This document shows positions 1 through 8,033 of a DNA stretch of 37,914 nucleotides, in pieces; the first letter of the stretch is position 1, and each line of letters begins with the position of its first letter. The DNA comes from an uncultured Alphaproteobacteria bacterium. Lineage in GTDB: Bacteria; Pseudomonadota; Alphaproteobacteria; RF32; CAG-239. A model generated the notes under the pieces. It worked only from the letters and a program-made list of their open reading frames with translations. It was not told the DNA's origin and searched no databases. Where the stretch lies: contig CALXRP010000020.1 in the NCBI GenBank assembly GCA_944390885.1, forward strand, positions 1-37,914, given 5' to 3'. A program made the position numbers and the translations under genes.

Positions 1-56
1 CAGAGACCGCGTTGCTATGACAGGGTTTGTGAATGGTAAAGTGCTTTGAAGTTTAT

Positions 57-143
57 GTCATTCTCGGGCTTGACCCGGGGATCCAGATCAACAATAAAGC
101 TGATTTATTAATGTGGATTGCCGGATCGAAGTCCGGCAATGAC
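57..143. repeat. REPIN-like dispersed repeat, copy 1
   Basis: An 87-bp unit bounded by GTCATT at the left and AATGAC at the right. Each end carries a GC-rich palindrome (CGGGCTTGACCCG on the left, CCGGATCGAAGTCCGG on the right) around an AT-rich core. Related units lie at 12105-12192 and 12287-12372. The AT-rich core here is the reverse complement of the core in the 12105 copy. The left flank (positions 1-56, GAGACCGCGTTGCT then GTGCTTTGAAGT) is shared with the flank of the 12287 copy. The paired-REP design suggests a non-autonomous element mobilised by a RAYT-type transposase; that is inference, because no transposase is seen here. Confidence 0.75.
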
Positions 144-272
144 ATAAGAAAAAAGCCCGGGGACAATAAAAAAGAAGCCTGGCAATGACAAGAAAGAAAC
201 AAGCCGGGGGAAGACGAAATAAAAAATAAAGTGCCCGGACAAGAAACGGTGAGACTGTGGGAGAAAAAAGTT

Positions 273-875
273 ATGGTAAAAAAAATCAGCTTTATGGCAA
301 AAGGAAAAAAACTATCAGCTAACATGGCCGGATGGCTCAAAAAGATTTCGCCGCAGCAGGGGGCTTTTTATCTTTTAATTGTTCTCGGATTGGCGGGGCT
401 GATTATGATGACTTTTCGGCCGGATCCGCGGATTGCCAAAGCGGCGGAGCAAGTTCCGCAGCTGGCGGCCAGTATTCGGCAGAAATTTCAGATGCGCAGC
501 GACTACCGCGGGCTGAATACGCAAGAGGTTTTGAAGCTGAAAGCGGCTCCGACCGAAATGCTTGCCGGAAACGGCCTGATGAACGCGATCGGGCTTCCGA
601 TTTTGGTCGGCAGCGGGGCAGAAGGAACAACGTTAATGCCCGGCGCCAGAAATTTTGACATTATTTATACCGGGCTGGACAAGTCTGAATGTGCCGGTGT
701 TGCCGCCTATAACATCGGCGAGAAAAACCGGCTCGGACTTAATTATGTTACGCTTATAACGGAAGATTTTGAAAAAACATATAGTTGGGGCGGTGAGAAT
801 GCTTTGCCGATTTCTCCGGCCGAGGCAAAGAAAGCCTGCGGGCGGCAGAATATTTTGATATTCGGGTATGAATGA
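273..875 (+). CDS. Pilin-like membrane-anchored protein, non-canonical N-terminus
   Basis: A 200-residue protein with a basic N-terminus and one membrane segment at about residues 30-48 (GAFYLLIVLGLAGLIMM). The globular region is paralogous to those at 1046-1648 and 3287-3871: Y-x-GLNT, an N-A-x-G-x-P/G-I-L-V block, F-x-I-I-Y-x-GLD followed by Cys, then LP and a second Cys near the C-terminus. Two cysteines in these places fit the disulfide loop of type IVb pilins. Unlike the 1046 paralogue it lacks the Gly cleavage site and Glu at +5, so it should not be processed by prepilin peptidase. ATG 273 was chosen over GTG 231 because GGGAG lies 9 nt upstream. Possible roles are minor pilin, assembly factor or decoy; the function is unknown. 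Confidence 0.7.
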   Translation: MVKKISFMAKGKKLSANMAGWLKKISPQQGAFYLLIVLGLAGLIMMTFRPDPRIAKAAEQVPQLAASIRQKFQMRSDYRGLNTQEVLKLKAAPTEMLAGNGLMNAIGLPILVGSGAEGTTLMPGARNFDIIYTGLDKSECAGVAAYNIGEKNRLGLNYVTLITEDFEKTYSWGGENALPISPAEAKKACGRQNILIFGYE

Positions 876-979
876 AGGTGGGAATATTTAATCTTTTTTA
901 ACGAATAAGTTTTATAATCCGCCTATGCCTAAAGTAATAAGACTGGTAAAATTATATATTTTTATGACTAAAGTTAAAA

Positions 980-1008
980 TTGAATAAAAGTGATAATTTT
1001 GCTAAGAT
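980..1008 (+). promoter_or_regulatory. Putative promoter of prepilin gene
   Basis: TTGAAT at 980-985 and TAAGAT at 1003-1008 are separated by 17 bp, 38 bp before the ATG at 1046. This resembles a sigma-70 promoter. It is a motif match only. Confidence 0.4.
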
Positions 1009-1045
1009 AAGATCATAAACAGAACGTATTTTGAGGAGATGTGTC

Positions 1046-1648
1046 ATGAGAAAGTTTATGAATAGTGAGCAAAGCGGCCGGTCAATGGTCGAGATGCTCG
1101 GTGTGCTGGCGATTATCGGCGTGCTGTCTGTGGGCGGTATTTCCGGATATTCAAAAGCAATGGCAAAATTTAAAATGTCTAAGGCTATGGACCAGATGTC
1201 CATGCTGGTGGCTAACATCCGAACGACTTATGCCTCTATGGCGACTTATAGTGGGTTAAATACAGTTGTTGCTCGTTCTTACGGTTTGGCTTCGCGTGAT
1301 ATGTTTGGGCCGAATTCTCAAACAACGGCCAGCGCTCTTGTTAACGCCTTTGGCGGCAGCGTTTTGGTTGGGGCAACAGAAAATAATGGTATTCAAGGAA
1401 CCGGCTTCGCAATTGTTTATAATGGTCTTGATCGTGAAGCGTGCATGGGGTTAGCAACTGCTGACTGGGGTTCTGCCGGTCTGGTAGGTATAACCGTATC
1501 AAATGTAGCAAACAATACAGAACCAACTGCAGCTCAGGCCATTACTCCGGGATTTGATACTTCTGATTTGCCGGTATCTTTGGGAGATGCTTCTGACGCT
1601 TGTTCAGCACGGACTGCAACAAACTCTATTACTTGGATTTATTACTAA
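1046..1648 (+). CDS. Type IV prepilin, PilS/type IVb-like
   Basis: A 200-residue prepilin. After a short hydrophilic leader comes QSG followed by RSMVEMLG: Gly at -1, then Glu at +5, then a roughly 20-residue hydrophobic helix (VLAIIGVLSVGGISGY). This is the class III signal cut by prepilin peptidase. Residue +1 is Arg rather than the usual Phe or Met. The C-terminal part has the two-cysteine architecture of PilS-type type IVb pilins (GLDREAC and DACSA). ATG 1046 was chosen because GAGGAG lies 7 nt upstream; an in-frame TTG at 1031 lies inside that ribosome-binding site. It is the only one of three local paralogues with a complete processing signal, so it is the best candidate for the major subunit. 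A strong terminator follows. Confidence 0.85.
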   Translation: MRKFMNSEQSGRSMVEMLGVLAIIGVLSVGGISGYSKAMAKFKMSKAMDQMSMLVANIRTTYASMATYSGLNTVVARSYGLASRDMFGPNSQTTASALVNAFGGSVLVGATENNGIQGTGFAIVYNGLDREACMGLATADWGSAGLVGITVSNVANNTEPTAAQAITPGFDTSDLPVSLGDASDACSARTATNSITWIYY

Positions 1649-1665
1649 AAATATAATGGCACATC

Positions 1666-1706
1666 AAACAAAAGCACCCTGACAGAAATCAGGGTGCTTT
1701 TTTGTT
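1666..1706. terminator. Bidirectional intrinsic terminator
   Basis: A perfect 12-bp inverted repeat (AAAGCACCCTGA at 1671-1682, TCAGGGTGCTTT at 1689-1700) has a six-base loop and a T run on the plus strand; A-rich bases on the other side serve the minus strand. It lies between the convergent prepilin gene and the AAA ATPase gene. Confidence 0.9.
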
Positions 1707-1743
1707 TGGTTATCATCGGAATGTTGCCGGATTATTATAAAAT

Positions 1744-3060
1744 TTAATCTTCTGACAACAGCCAGTTAAAAACATTCATTCTGCTTATTCCATTATTTTC
1801 ACCCGTTCCATAATCCATAGACAGCAAAAATTTGGGATAATTATCGTCTATTGCCTCTAACGGCGTTAATTCCCTCTGCAAAGTTTGAGGTTCCAGGACA
1901 CTCAAAGCAACCTGATAATATTCAATAATACCTCCGCTTTTTTTGGCGACAAAATCTATTTCTACGTTTTTTCCGTTTTTGAAAAGCTTGCCGACAGAAA
2001 CGTCATACCCTCTCCGAACCAACTCCAAATAGACAACATTTTCCAATATATGACCGGCATCCATGTCTTTTATGCCAAGGAGAGCCGTGCGCAGCCCAAT
2101 ATCCGCGACGTAATATTTTGAATTGCTGTCTAAATATTGTTTTCCCTTGATGTCATAACGGTCACATTTATACATTAAAAAACTGTCCAGCAGTCCCTGA
2201 ATATATGTATCTATAGTCGGTACTGATATTTTTCGACCGCTCGTTTCCAAGCTTTTTGATATATTACGGACAGAAGTTTCACAGCCAATATTGTCAAACA
2301 TATATTTAACAACAGCGTCCAGTTTGTTTGTATCTGCAATATTAAACCTTTTTACAACATCTTTTTGAATTGTGTTTAAATAAACCGTATCAAGCAAATA
2401 ATCGCTTATCATTTGTTTATCGTACAAGAGATTGAGTGTTTGCGGAAAGCCGCTTTCCCTGATATACTGAAAATATACAGCCGTCGGATTATGTATGTCG
2501 GCTGTGTCTTGTTTTGTTTTTATAAATGATTGTGCAAATATGGAATAAGACGAAAAATACTCCTTAAACGACAAGGGCTGCATTTTGATTTCAACATATC
2601 TTCCGCCCAGCTGATTTGCCAGATCGCTAGAAAACATATAGGCATTTGAGCCGGTTAAATATAAATCGACATTATCACGCAGACGTAATGTATTTGCCAG
2701 CTTTTGCCATTCTCTTAACAATTGGATTTCATCAATAAAAACGTAATGCATTTTTTGAGGGGCAAGATGTGCCATAATATATTCCAGCAATCTGTTATAA
2801 TCCGTTAAAAATCCCTCATGGTCATAAGTTAAACCGATTTTTTGGGTTTGCACAAGATCTTCAAGATTGATATTAATGATTTGGCTGTCATCGGCAATCT
2901 TATCGGCAAGCAATTCTCGCTGATAAAGATAAAACAATTTTGATTTGCCGCAACGTCTGACACCCGTAATGATTTTTATTAAATCAGCCTGCTTTTGCCA
3001 TTTTTTCAGCTGTTTTATATATTGCGGTCTGTCGATTATTTTTTCTGATGTTGTCTGCAT
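1744..3060 (-). CDS. AAA ATPase of the AAA_14/DUF4143 family
   Basis: A 438-residue P-loop ATPase. Walker A is GVRRCGKS at about residues 33-40; Walker B is YVFIDEIQ near residue 115. A sensor-like LTGSNAYM follows. The C-terminal half has the DUF4143 pattern (SVRNISKSL, TIDTYIQGLLDSFLMYKC, YYVADIGLRTALLG, LENVVYLELVRRGYDV, EIDFVAKK). Members are common in bacteria and often laterally acquired, with unclear function; the C-terminal E-x-D-F resembles a PD-(D/E)XK-like fold. ATG 3060 was chosen because GGAGA lies 8 nt upstream; the frame extends 16 codons further without an RBS. It looks more AT-rich than its neighbours and interrupts the pilin genes on the opposite strand, which suggests insertion. 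Confidence 0.85.
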   Translation of the reverse strand: MQTTSEKIIDRPQYIKQLKKWQKQADLIKIITGVRRCGKSKLFYLYQRELLADKIADDSQIININLEDLVQTQKIGLTYDHEGFLTDYNRLLEYIMAHLAPQKMHYVFIDEIQLLREWQKLANTLRLRDNVDLYLTGSNAYMFSSDLANQLGGRYVEIKMQPLSFKEYFSSYSIFAQSFIKTKQDTADIHNPTAVYFQYIRESGFPQTLNLLYDKQMISDYLLDTVYLNTIQKDVVKRFNIADTNKLDAVVKYMFDNIGCETSVRNISKSLETSGRKISVPTIDTYIQGLLDSFLMYKCDRYDIKGKQYLDSNSKYYVADIGLRTALLGIKDMDAGHILENVVYLELVRRGYDVSVGKLFKNGKNVEIDFVAKKSGGIIEYYQVALSVLEPQTLQRELTPLEAIDDNYPKFLLSMDYGTGENNGISRMNVFNWLLSED

Positions 3061-3286
3061 AGCTATTCTCCTGCTTTTAATTATAATTATCAAAAAGCAA
3101 AAAATCAATATTTTTGTAAAATATATTTTACACTTTATACACTTTATTTGTTTTTGTAAAATACATTTTACAATTTTATAAGTATCTTAAAGCTAAAAAT
3201 ATTTGTTTGTTTTTAACCGGAAAGTTACCATTATATTATATGGTTGAGAAAAATAAACATTATTAACAGCAAATAAAACGGAGAAG

Positions 3287-3871
3287 ATGATGAAGAAAAA
3301 GGGTTATTTTGCAGACAAAAAACATCGTCTGATTGCGCAAATTGTCGGATTTCCGATCTTAGCGCTGGTTATTTATTTGTTGGTTTCGTCATCTATTCGC
3401 GGTTCTGCCGATAAATTTAAGCTTTCTAAAGCCATCAGCGATTTGCAGGCGCTGAATAATAATATTCATACTGCTTATGCTGCGACTTCCGATTATTCCG
3501 GTCTGAGTATCGAAACCCTGCAGGCCGCAGCGTTGATTCCGAATGATATGTTTAATAAAGATGGCCGGCTTGTGAACTCTTACGGTGGGCTGATTTTTAT
3601 TACGCCGGCAAAGTATTTTAACGTTGACAGCGGTGCTTTTTCCATCATTTATAACGGCTTGAGCAAAAAGGCCTGTGTTTCTTTGTTGACGACGCCTTTT
3701 CCGCTGGCAGGCATTATCGGTGTGGATGTCAAGCCGATAGAAGCAGACATTCCGGAAAATGCCGAAACAAAATTTGATAAGGCCGCCCTGCCGATGACCG
3801 AAGAACTGGCCAATACCATCTGTGAGGCCGAAAATGACCCCACAAATGCCATTATATGGATGTTTTATTAA
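3287..3871 (+). CDS. Pilin-like membrane-anchored protein, non-canonical N-terminus (second)
   Basis: A 194-residue protein with a basic N-terminus (KKKGYFADKKHR) and a membrane segment at about residues 20-34 (IVGFPILALVIYLLV). After the helix it matches the prepilin at 1046 closely: KFKLSKAISDLQAL against KFKMSKAMDQMSML, then TAYA, DYSGLS, DMF, SYGG, F-S-I-I-YNGL, a Cys, LP and a second Cys. The Gly/Glu+5 cleavage signature is absent. GGAG at 3280-3283 fits a start at ATG 3287 or the adjacent ATG 3290. It may be a membrane-retained pilin-like partner; this is inferred from paralogy only. Confidence 0.75.
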   Translation: MMKKKGYFADKKHRLIAQIVGFPILALVIYLLVSSSIRGSADKFKLSKAISDLQALNNNIHTAYAATSDYSGLSIETLQAAALIPNDMFNKDGRLVNSYGGLIFITPAKYFNVDSGAFSIIYNGLSKKACVSLLTTPFPLAGIIGVDVKPIEADIPENAETKFDKAALPMTEELANTICEAENDPTNAIIWMFY

Positions 3872-3888
3872 AAATAGCGTGAATTAAG

Positions 3889-3919
3889 TTGAATTTTTAT
3901 AATTTATATGTTATATAAT
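3889..3919 (+). promoter_or_regulatory. Putative promoter of candidate small RNA
   Basis: TTGAAT at 3889-3894 and TATAAT at 3914-3919 lie just ahead of the structured segment starting near 3926. The spacer to this -10 is 19 bp; an overlapping alternative -10 (TTATAT, 3911) gives 16 bp. The surroundings are very AT-rich, so chance matches are likely. Confidence 0.4.
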
Positions 3920-3925
3920 ATTTAT

Positions 3926-4012
3926 GCGAAGGTAATTTCCCTTTTTGCGGGGCTCCGGATGGTTCCTCAAGGTTAAAACCTAAAGTGCAAATAGGGTTCT
4001 TCGCTTTTTTTA
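3926..4012 (+). ncRNA. Candidate structured small RNA with its own terminator
   Basis: This intergenic segment folds on paper into a closed, branched structure. GCGAAG (3926-3931) pairs with CTTCGC near its 3' end. Inside that, CCCTTTTTGC pairs with GCAAATAGGG, 9 of 10 positions. The interior holds a small hairpin AGGT-TAAA-ACCT and a GC-rich arm containing CTCCGGATGG. A run of seven T follows the closing stem, so stem plus T run could act as a terminator. It lies between convergent genes with a plausible promoter upstream. It does not match the SRP RNA core, tmRNA, 6S RNA or any riboswitch consensus I recall. Family and function are unknown. Confidence 0.5.
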
Positions 4013-4106
4013 TGCCTCATATAAAGAATAATCTTCAATAATCAGATTTTTTAACTCAACCCCTAAGTCACCGCTTTCATCCATATAAATAAACATTATT
4101 TTTCAA

Positions 4107-5069
4107 TTAAAATTCCTGGAACAGGCTCATACCGCGGGCAAGGCGCGTCATCTGGGTTTCAATTGACGTACCGAGGTTTAATTTGCCGCTCTTGATAATG
4201 CCGCGAACCTGGTCACCGTGCGAAGAATTCGGGTTGGCAAAAAGATAAGTTGCTACAGGCCTTTTGACACTCGTACCAATCAGGCCCTGGTGCAAAATGC
4301 CCAAAACACCGCGGGAGAAAAGGTCATAAGCCAGTTCTTCGCTCATGGAAGACGAAGAAGCATATTTTACGACCGAATAAATGGCATCGGTAATGTTATT
4401 GGCGTGAATGGTTGACAAAACCAAGTGGCCGGATGTGGCGGCACGCAAAACTTCGCTGGCCGTATCCGGGGTTCTTATCTCGCCGACCAGAATGTAATTC
4501 GGCTTTGAACGCAGCGCCGATTTTAACGATGCACCCCAATCGTCATTTTTCGGCTGGGTTTGTTTGCACAAGCCCAAACCGCCTTTGGTGGACTTGTAAA
4601 TCCCATCCAGAGGCATTTCGGTCGGATCTTCAATTGTATAGGCGAATCCGCCCTCAATGGCCAGAAATTCTTTCAGCAAAGAAGAAATGGCCGTTGTTTT
4701 ACCGGCGCCGGTCGGCCCGGACCACAAAATCAACCCCGAGGCATTGGATAATGACAGCAAATGTTTGGTCAGCTCGTGCGGAAAACCCAAACTTCCGAAA
4801 GGAGGGACTTTTTCCGGCATTTTACGGGCGCAGTATTGTGTGCCGTATAGGCTTTCTGTCCGTTCGACACGGTAAAAAATATTTTCATACAACAGCGAAT
4901 AAGACGGATTATGCCCGTCCCATTTGTCTTCCATCTGCTTGTAAAATATGTCAAAATCCTCGGCATCCAAGATTGTCAGGCCGTTTTTGGTTTGTCCGTC
5001 CGGAATAAACGCAATCCGATCCGGCGTGATATATATATCCGAGAATTTAACGTCATTAATCTTTACCAT
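4107..5069 (-). CDS. PilT/GspE-family secretion/retraction ATPase
   Basis: A 320-residue hexameric-type motor ATPase. Walker A is GPTGAGKT at about residues 118-125. An Asp box (TIEDPTE), Walker B (YILVGEIRTPDTA) and the His box (TSGHLVLSTIHANN) follow in normal order. The N-terminal domain is short and the protein resembles PilT, DotB and TraJ-like ATPases of type IVb pili and type IVB secretion more than PilB, which is longer. Substrates would be ATP and a pilus or secretion base platform at the inner membrane. It is separated from the three pilin-like genes by the candidate RNA and is on the opposite strand. No inner-membrane platform, secretin or prepilin peptidase gene is nearby. The yejB stop is 64 bp upstream on the same strand, so read-through is possible. 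Confidence 0.85.
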   Translation of the reverse strand: MVKINDVKFSDIYITPDRIAFIPDGQTKNGLTILDAEDFDIFYKQMEDKWDGHNPSYSLLYENIFYRVERTESLYGTQYCARKMPEKVPPFGSLGFPHELTKHLLSLSNASGLILWSGPTGAGKTTAISSLLKEFLAIEGGFAYTIEDPTEMPLDGIYKSTKGGLGLCKQTQPKNDDWGASLKSALRSKPNYILVGEIRTPDTASEVLRAATSGHLVLSTIHANNITDAIYSVVKYASSSSMSEELAYDLFSRGVLGILHQGLIGTSVKRPVATYLFANPNSSHGDQVRGIIKSGKLNLGTSIETQMTRLARGMSLFQEF

Positions 5070-5133
5070 ATCCGTAGCCTTTTTATTTTTTTGTTTTTCC
5101 CTTTATTTTAGTCAAAAGGGAGTAAATTTATGG

Positions 5134-6210
5134 TTAACCGCGACGCTCAAAGTTAATCCGCGGGTCTACCAGGGAATATGTAATATCGGAAAGCAGCTTT
5201 AACACCAATCCCAGCAGGGCAAAAATATACAATGTTCCGAAGATGACCGGATAATCGCGGCTCATTATTGCCTCGTAGCCCAAAAGTCCCAGTCCGTTTA
5301 GTGAAAAGACAACCTCTATCAGCAGCGAACCGGTAAACAACATTTTTATCAAAAGCGTCGGAAAACCAGCAATTACAATCAACATGGCATTGCGAAAGAC
5401 ATGGCGATACAAGACCTGGTGTTCGCTCAGGCCTTTGGCGCGGGCGGTCAGGACATAGGGCTTGTTTATCTCATCAAGAAAAGAGTTTTTGGTCAGCATT
5501 GTCAGGCTGGCAAAACCTCCGATAACCATTGCCAAAACCGGCAGCGTGATATGCCAGAAATAATCGGCTATCTTGGAAAAAAAGCCAAGCTGCTCCCAGT
5601 TGTCCGACGTTATGCCCCGCAGCGGAAACCATTGGAAATATGTGCCGCCGGCAAAAAATACTATCAGAAAAACCGCAAACAAAAATACCGGAACCGCCGA
5701 GCCGATTACCACCGCAAAAGACGTCCAAACATCAAACGGTGAGCCGTCGCGCACCGCTTTTTTGATGCCGAGCGGAATGGCAATCAGATAAATTATCAGA
5801 GTTGACCACAAGCCAAGCGATACCGATACCGGAAGCCTTTCGCCAATCAGCGCAATCACGCTTTTGTCCTGATAAAAGCTTTTGCCAAAGTCAAAAAGCA
5901 GGTAGTCTTTTACCATTTTCAAAAAACGGATATGCGCCGGTTTGTCAAAACCAAAATGTTTTTCCAGTTCTTTGATCAGCTCGTCCGGAACACCCTGGGC
6001 TCCCTGATACTGCGCACCGGCATTGGACATATTCATCTGGGCGGTGGAAGAAAACTGAGATTTGCCATCAACGTTAAAGCCGCGGTATTTGGCCAGCGTA
6101 TGTTCTATCGGCCCGCCCGGCGCAAACTGCACAATCACAAAGTTCAGCGCCAAAATGCCCAGCAGCGTTATCGGGATGAGCAAAAGCCGTTTGATGATGT
6201 AATTTCTCAT
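5134..6210 (-). CDS. yejB: Peptide/microcin C-type ABC transporter permease YejB
   Basis: A 358-residue inner-membrane permease of the DppB/OppB class, nearest to YejB: an N-terminal helix ([21 protein letters not shown]) and the N-terminal signature [14 protein letters not shown]. The 100-residue insert with [16 protein letters not shown] is typical of YejB. The EAA-type loop ([21 protein letters not shown]) contacts the ATPase. E. coli YejB has 364 residues. ATG 6210 overlaps the yejA stop in ATGA, with GGAGG just upstream, so translation is coupled. Its usual partners YejE (second permease) and YejF (ATPase) do not follow: the next gene is the PilT-like ATPase. Confidence 0.92.
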   Translation of the reverse strand: MRNYIIKRLLLIPITLLGILALNFVIVQFAPGGPIEHTLAKYRGFNVDGKSQFSSTAQMNMSNAGAQYQGAQGVPDELIKELEKHFGFDKPAHIRFLKMVKDYLLFDFGKSFYQDKSVIALIGERLPVSVSLGLWSTLIIYLIAIPLGIKKAVRDGSPFDVWTSFAVVIGSAVPVFLFAVFLIVFFAGGTYFQWFPLRGITSDNWEQLGFFSKIADYFWHITLPVLAMVIGGFASLTMLTKNSFLDEINKPYVLTARAKGLSEHQVLYRHVFRNAMLIVIAGFPTLLIKMLFTGSLLIEVVFSLNGLGLLGYEAIMSRDYPVIFGTLYIFALLGLVLKLLSDITYSLVDPRINFERRG

Positions 6211-8033
6211 TTTTTGCCCTCCGATGTTTTTTCCCACCAAGTGAAGATCTGCAGGCCTATCGGTTCTTTGGACGGCTTATGGGCAAATCTGTCCCAGTAG
6301 GCTACCCGTTGATACGGCGAATACCAATGCGGAATCAGGTAGTATTCATGGCGCAAAACTCTGTCCAGCGCATTGACAGCTGCAATATAGTCGTCTTTGT
6401 GCTGCGCTTTGACAATCTCGATAATTAACGCGTCAACCGCCGGATTTTGCACGCCGATGATGTTAAAACTGCCGTTAATACCGGCCGATCCCGAGCCCCA
6501 GATTTCTTTCAGCTCGTTGCCGGGGTTGGACGTGCCCGGATAAGAAATGATGGCGATGTCGTAGTCAAACTTATCCAGCCGGTTTTTGAAGATATTGGTT
6601 TCAATGTTGCGAAAAACGGCCTTAATTCCGATTTTTTGCAAATTGTGCAGAAAGGGCAGCATTACCCGCGTAAAGGCCGAGCCGTTGGCCGTGTTGCTCA
6701 AAATTTCAAACTCCAGCGGACGGCCGGTTTGCAAATTGGTCATTTTGCCGTCAACAAAGTCGTATCCGGCCTGTTTCAGCAGCGCAACCGCCCGACGCAG
6801 ATTTTGCCGGGACTGGAGATAATCGCCGTGGTGCGGATTTTGCGGAAGTTCGCCAAAGACCTCTTCCGACAACAGATTTTTGTATTTTTGCAGCAATTTC
6901 AGCTCTTTGCCCTGCGGACGGCCGGAAGCTTCCAGTCCGCTGTTTGGGAAATATCCTTCTATTCGCTGGTACTGGTTATAAAAAAGTTTTTCGTTCGCCC
7001 AGTCAAAGTCAAAAGCCAGCCCGATTGCCCGGCGGACGTTTTTGTCCTGAAACTGCGGGCGCCTCAGGTTGAACGCAAAGCTCTGAAGATTGGCCGCCCG
7101 GTTGTGTGCGATATCTTCCTTTTTTATCTTTCCGGATTTGATTAAGTCATTGTCGTAACCGGTTACCCAGATTTTGGCAATGTATTCTTCCCGCATATCA
7201 ATATTGCGGGCAAAGAGCGCCTGGAGCGTGACGGTTGTGTCCTGATAATAGTCGTAGCGGATCTCGTCAAAATTAAAGAAGCCGGCGCGGCTCGGAATGT
7301 TTTGTGCCCAATAATTTTTATCCCTTTTCAAAACCGTGAACCGACCAAAAGAAAAATTGTCAACCTTGTAGGGCCCGCTGCCGAGCGGCGGCGTGGTTAT
7401 AGGCGTGGAAAAGTCTTTATCCTGCCAGTCTTTGGCCGAAAAAACGGAAATCTGCGTTAAGATGAGCGGGAGTTCCTTGTTCTGCGAACCGGGACGGAAG
7501 TGAAAACGGACATGACGGTCATTGACCTTTTCCGTCCGGACAACGTCGCCGTAATAAACTTTATATATCGGAGAGCCTTTTTCTATTAAGGCCTTAAAAC
7601 TAAAAATAACATCATCGGCCAAAACAGGGCTGCCGTCCTGAAATTTTGCCCGCTTGTCCAGAATAAAACCGATAAAACTGCCGTCGTCCGGGATTTCAAA
7701 CTTTTCGGCAATCAGCGGATAGGCCGTCGAAATATCATCCGCCGGCGAGAAGCCCAGCGTATCTAACGTTAACGCTGCCGTTTCCGGCGAGGCAATGCCT
7801 TTGAAGATATAAGGATTGAAATTGTCAAAACTACCATAGGCCGGAAGCACAATCCGTCCGCCTTTCGGGGCTTGGGGATCGGCATAGTCAAAGCTTGTAA
7901 AACCGGGGGCATATTTGGGCTCGCCGTAAAGGGAAAAATAGGGCAGAATCCTGGTGCGGGCAGAAGCCCCGAAGGGAAACGCCGCCAGCGCCAAAAGCAT
8001 ACAGAAAAAAAGTCTATTTATAATTTTCTTCAT
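6207..8033 (-). CDS. yejA: Periplasmic oligopeptide-binding protein YejA-like
   Basis: A 608-residue family 5 extracellular solute-binding protein. A Sec signal peptide spans about residues 1-25 ([24 protein letters not shown]). The mature start contains YGEPKY-x-PGF-x-FDYA-x-P-x-APKGG, characteristic of YejA, followed by the LDTL and [13 protein letters not shown] segments of SBP_bac_5. It would deliver peptides, or microcin C-like peptide-nucleotides, to the YejBEF permease. The start overlaps the preceding gene by 20 bp and the stop overlaps yejB, so the three genes form one translationally coupled operon. Confidence 0.92.
   Translation of the reverse strand: MKKIINRLFFCMLLALAAFPFGASARTRILPYFSLYGEPKYAPGFTSFDYADPQAPKGGRIVLPAYGSFDNFNPYIFKGIASPETAALTLDTLGFSPADDISTAYPLIAEKFEIPDDGSFIGFILDKRAKFQDGSPVLADDVIFSFKALIEKGSPIYKVYYGDVVRTEKVNDRHVRFHFRPGSQNKELPLILTQISVFSAKDWQDKDFSTPITTPPLGSGPYKVDNFSFGRFTVLKRDKNYWAQNIPSRAGFFNFDEIRYDYYQDTTVTLQALFARNIDMREEYIAKIWVTGYDNDLIKSGKIKKEDIAHNRAANLQSFAFNLRRPQFQDKNVRRAIGLAFDFDWANEKLFYNQYQRIEGYFPNSGLEASGRPQGKELKLLQKYKNLLSEEVFGELPQNPHHGDYLQSRQNLRRAVALLKQAGYDFVDGKMTNLQTGRPLEFEILSNTANGSAFTRVMLPFLHNLQKIGIKAVFRNIETNIFKNRLDKFDYDIAIISYPGTSNPGNELKEIWGSGSAGINGSFNIIGVQNPAVDALIIEIVKAQHKDDYIAAVNALDRVLRHEYYLIPHWYSPYQRVAYWDRFAHKPSKEPIGLQIFTWWEKTSEGKK

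Noticed and set aside
3926..4012. SRP RNA, 6S RNA, tmRNA or a known riboswitch
   Set aside because: The GGAA-loop SRP core is missing, the length is too short for 6S or tmRNA, and no riboswitch consensus I know fits.
4412..5008. 198-residue plus-strand frame
   Set aside because: It lies opposite the PilT-like ATPase gene, whose motifs are intact.
6447..7145. 232-residue plus-strand frame
   Set aside because: It is a shadow of yejA, without a family match.
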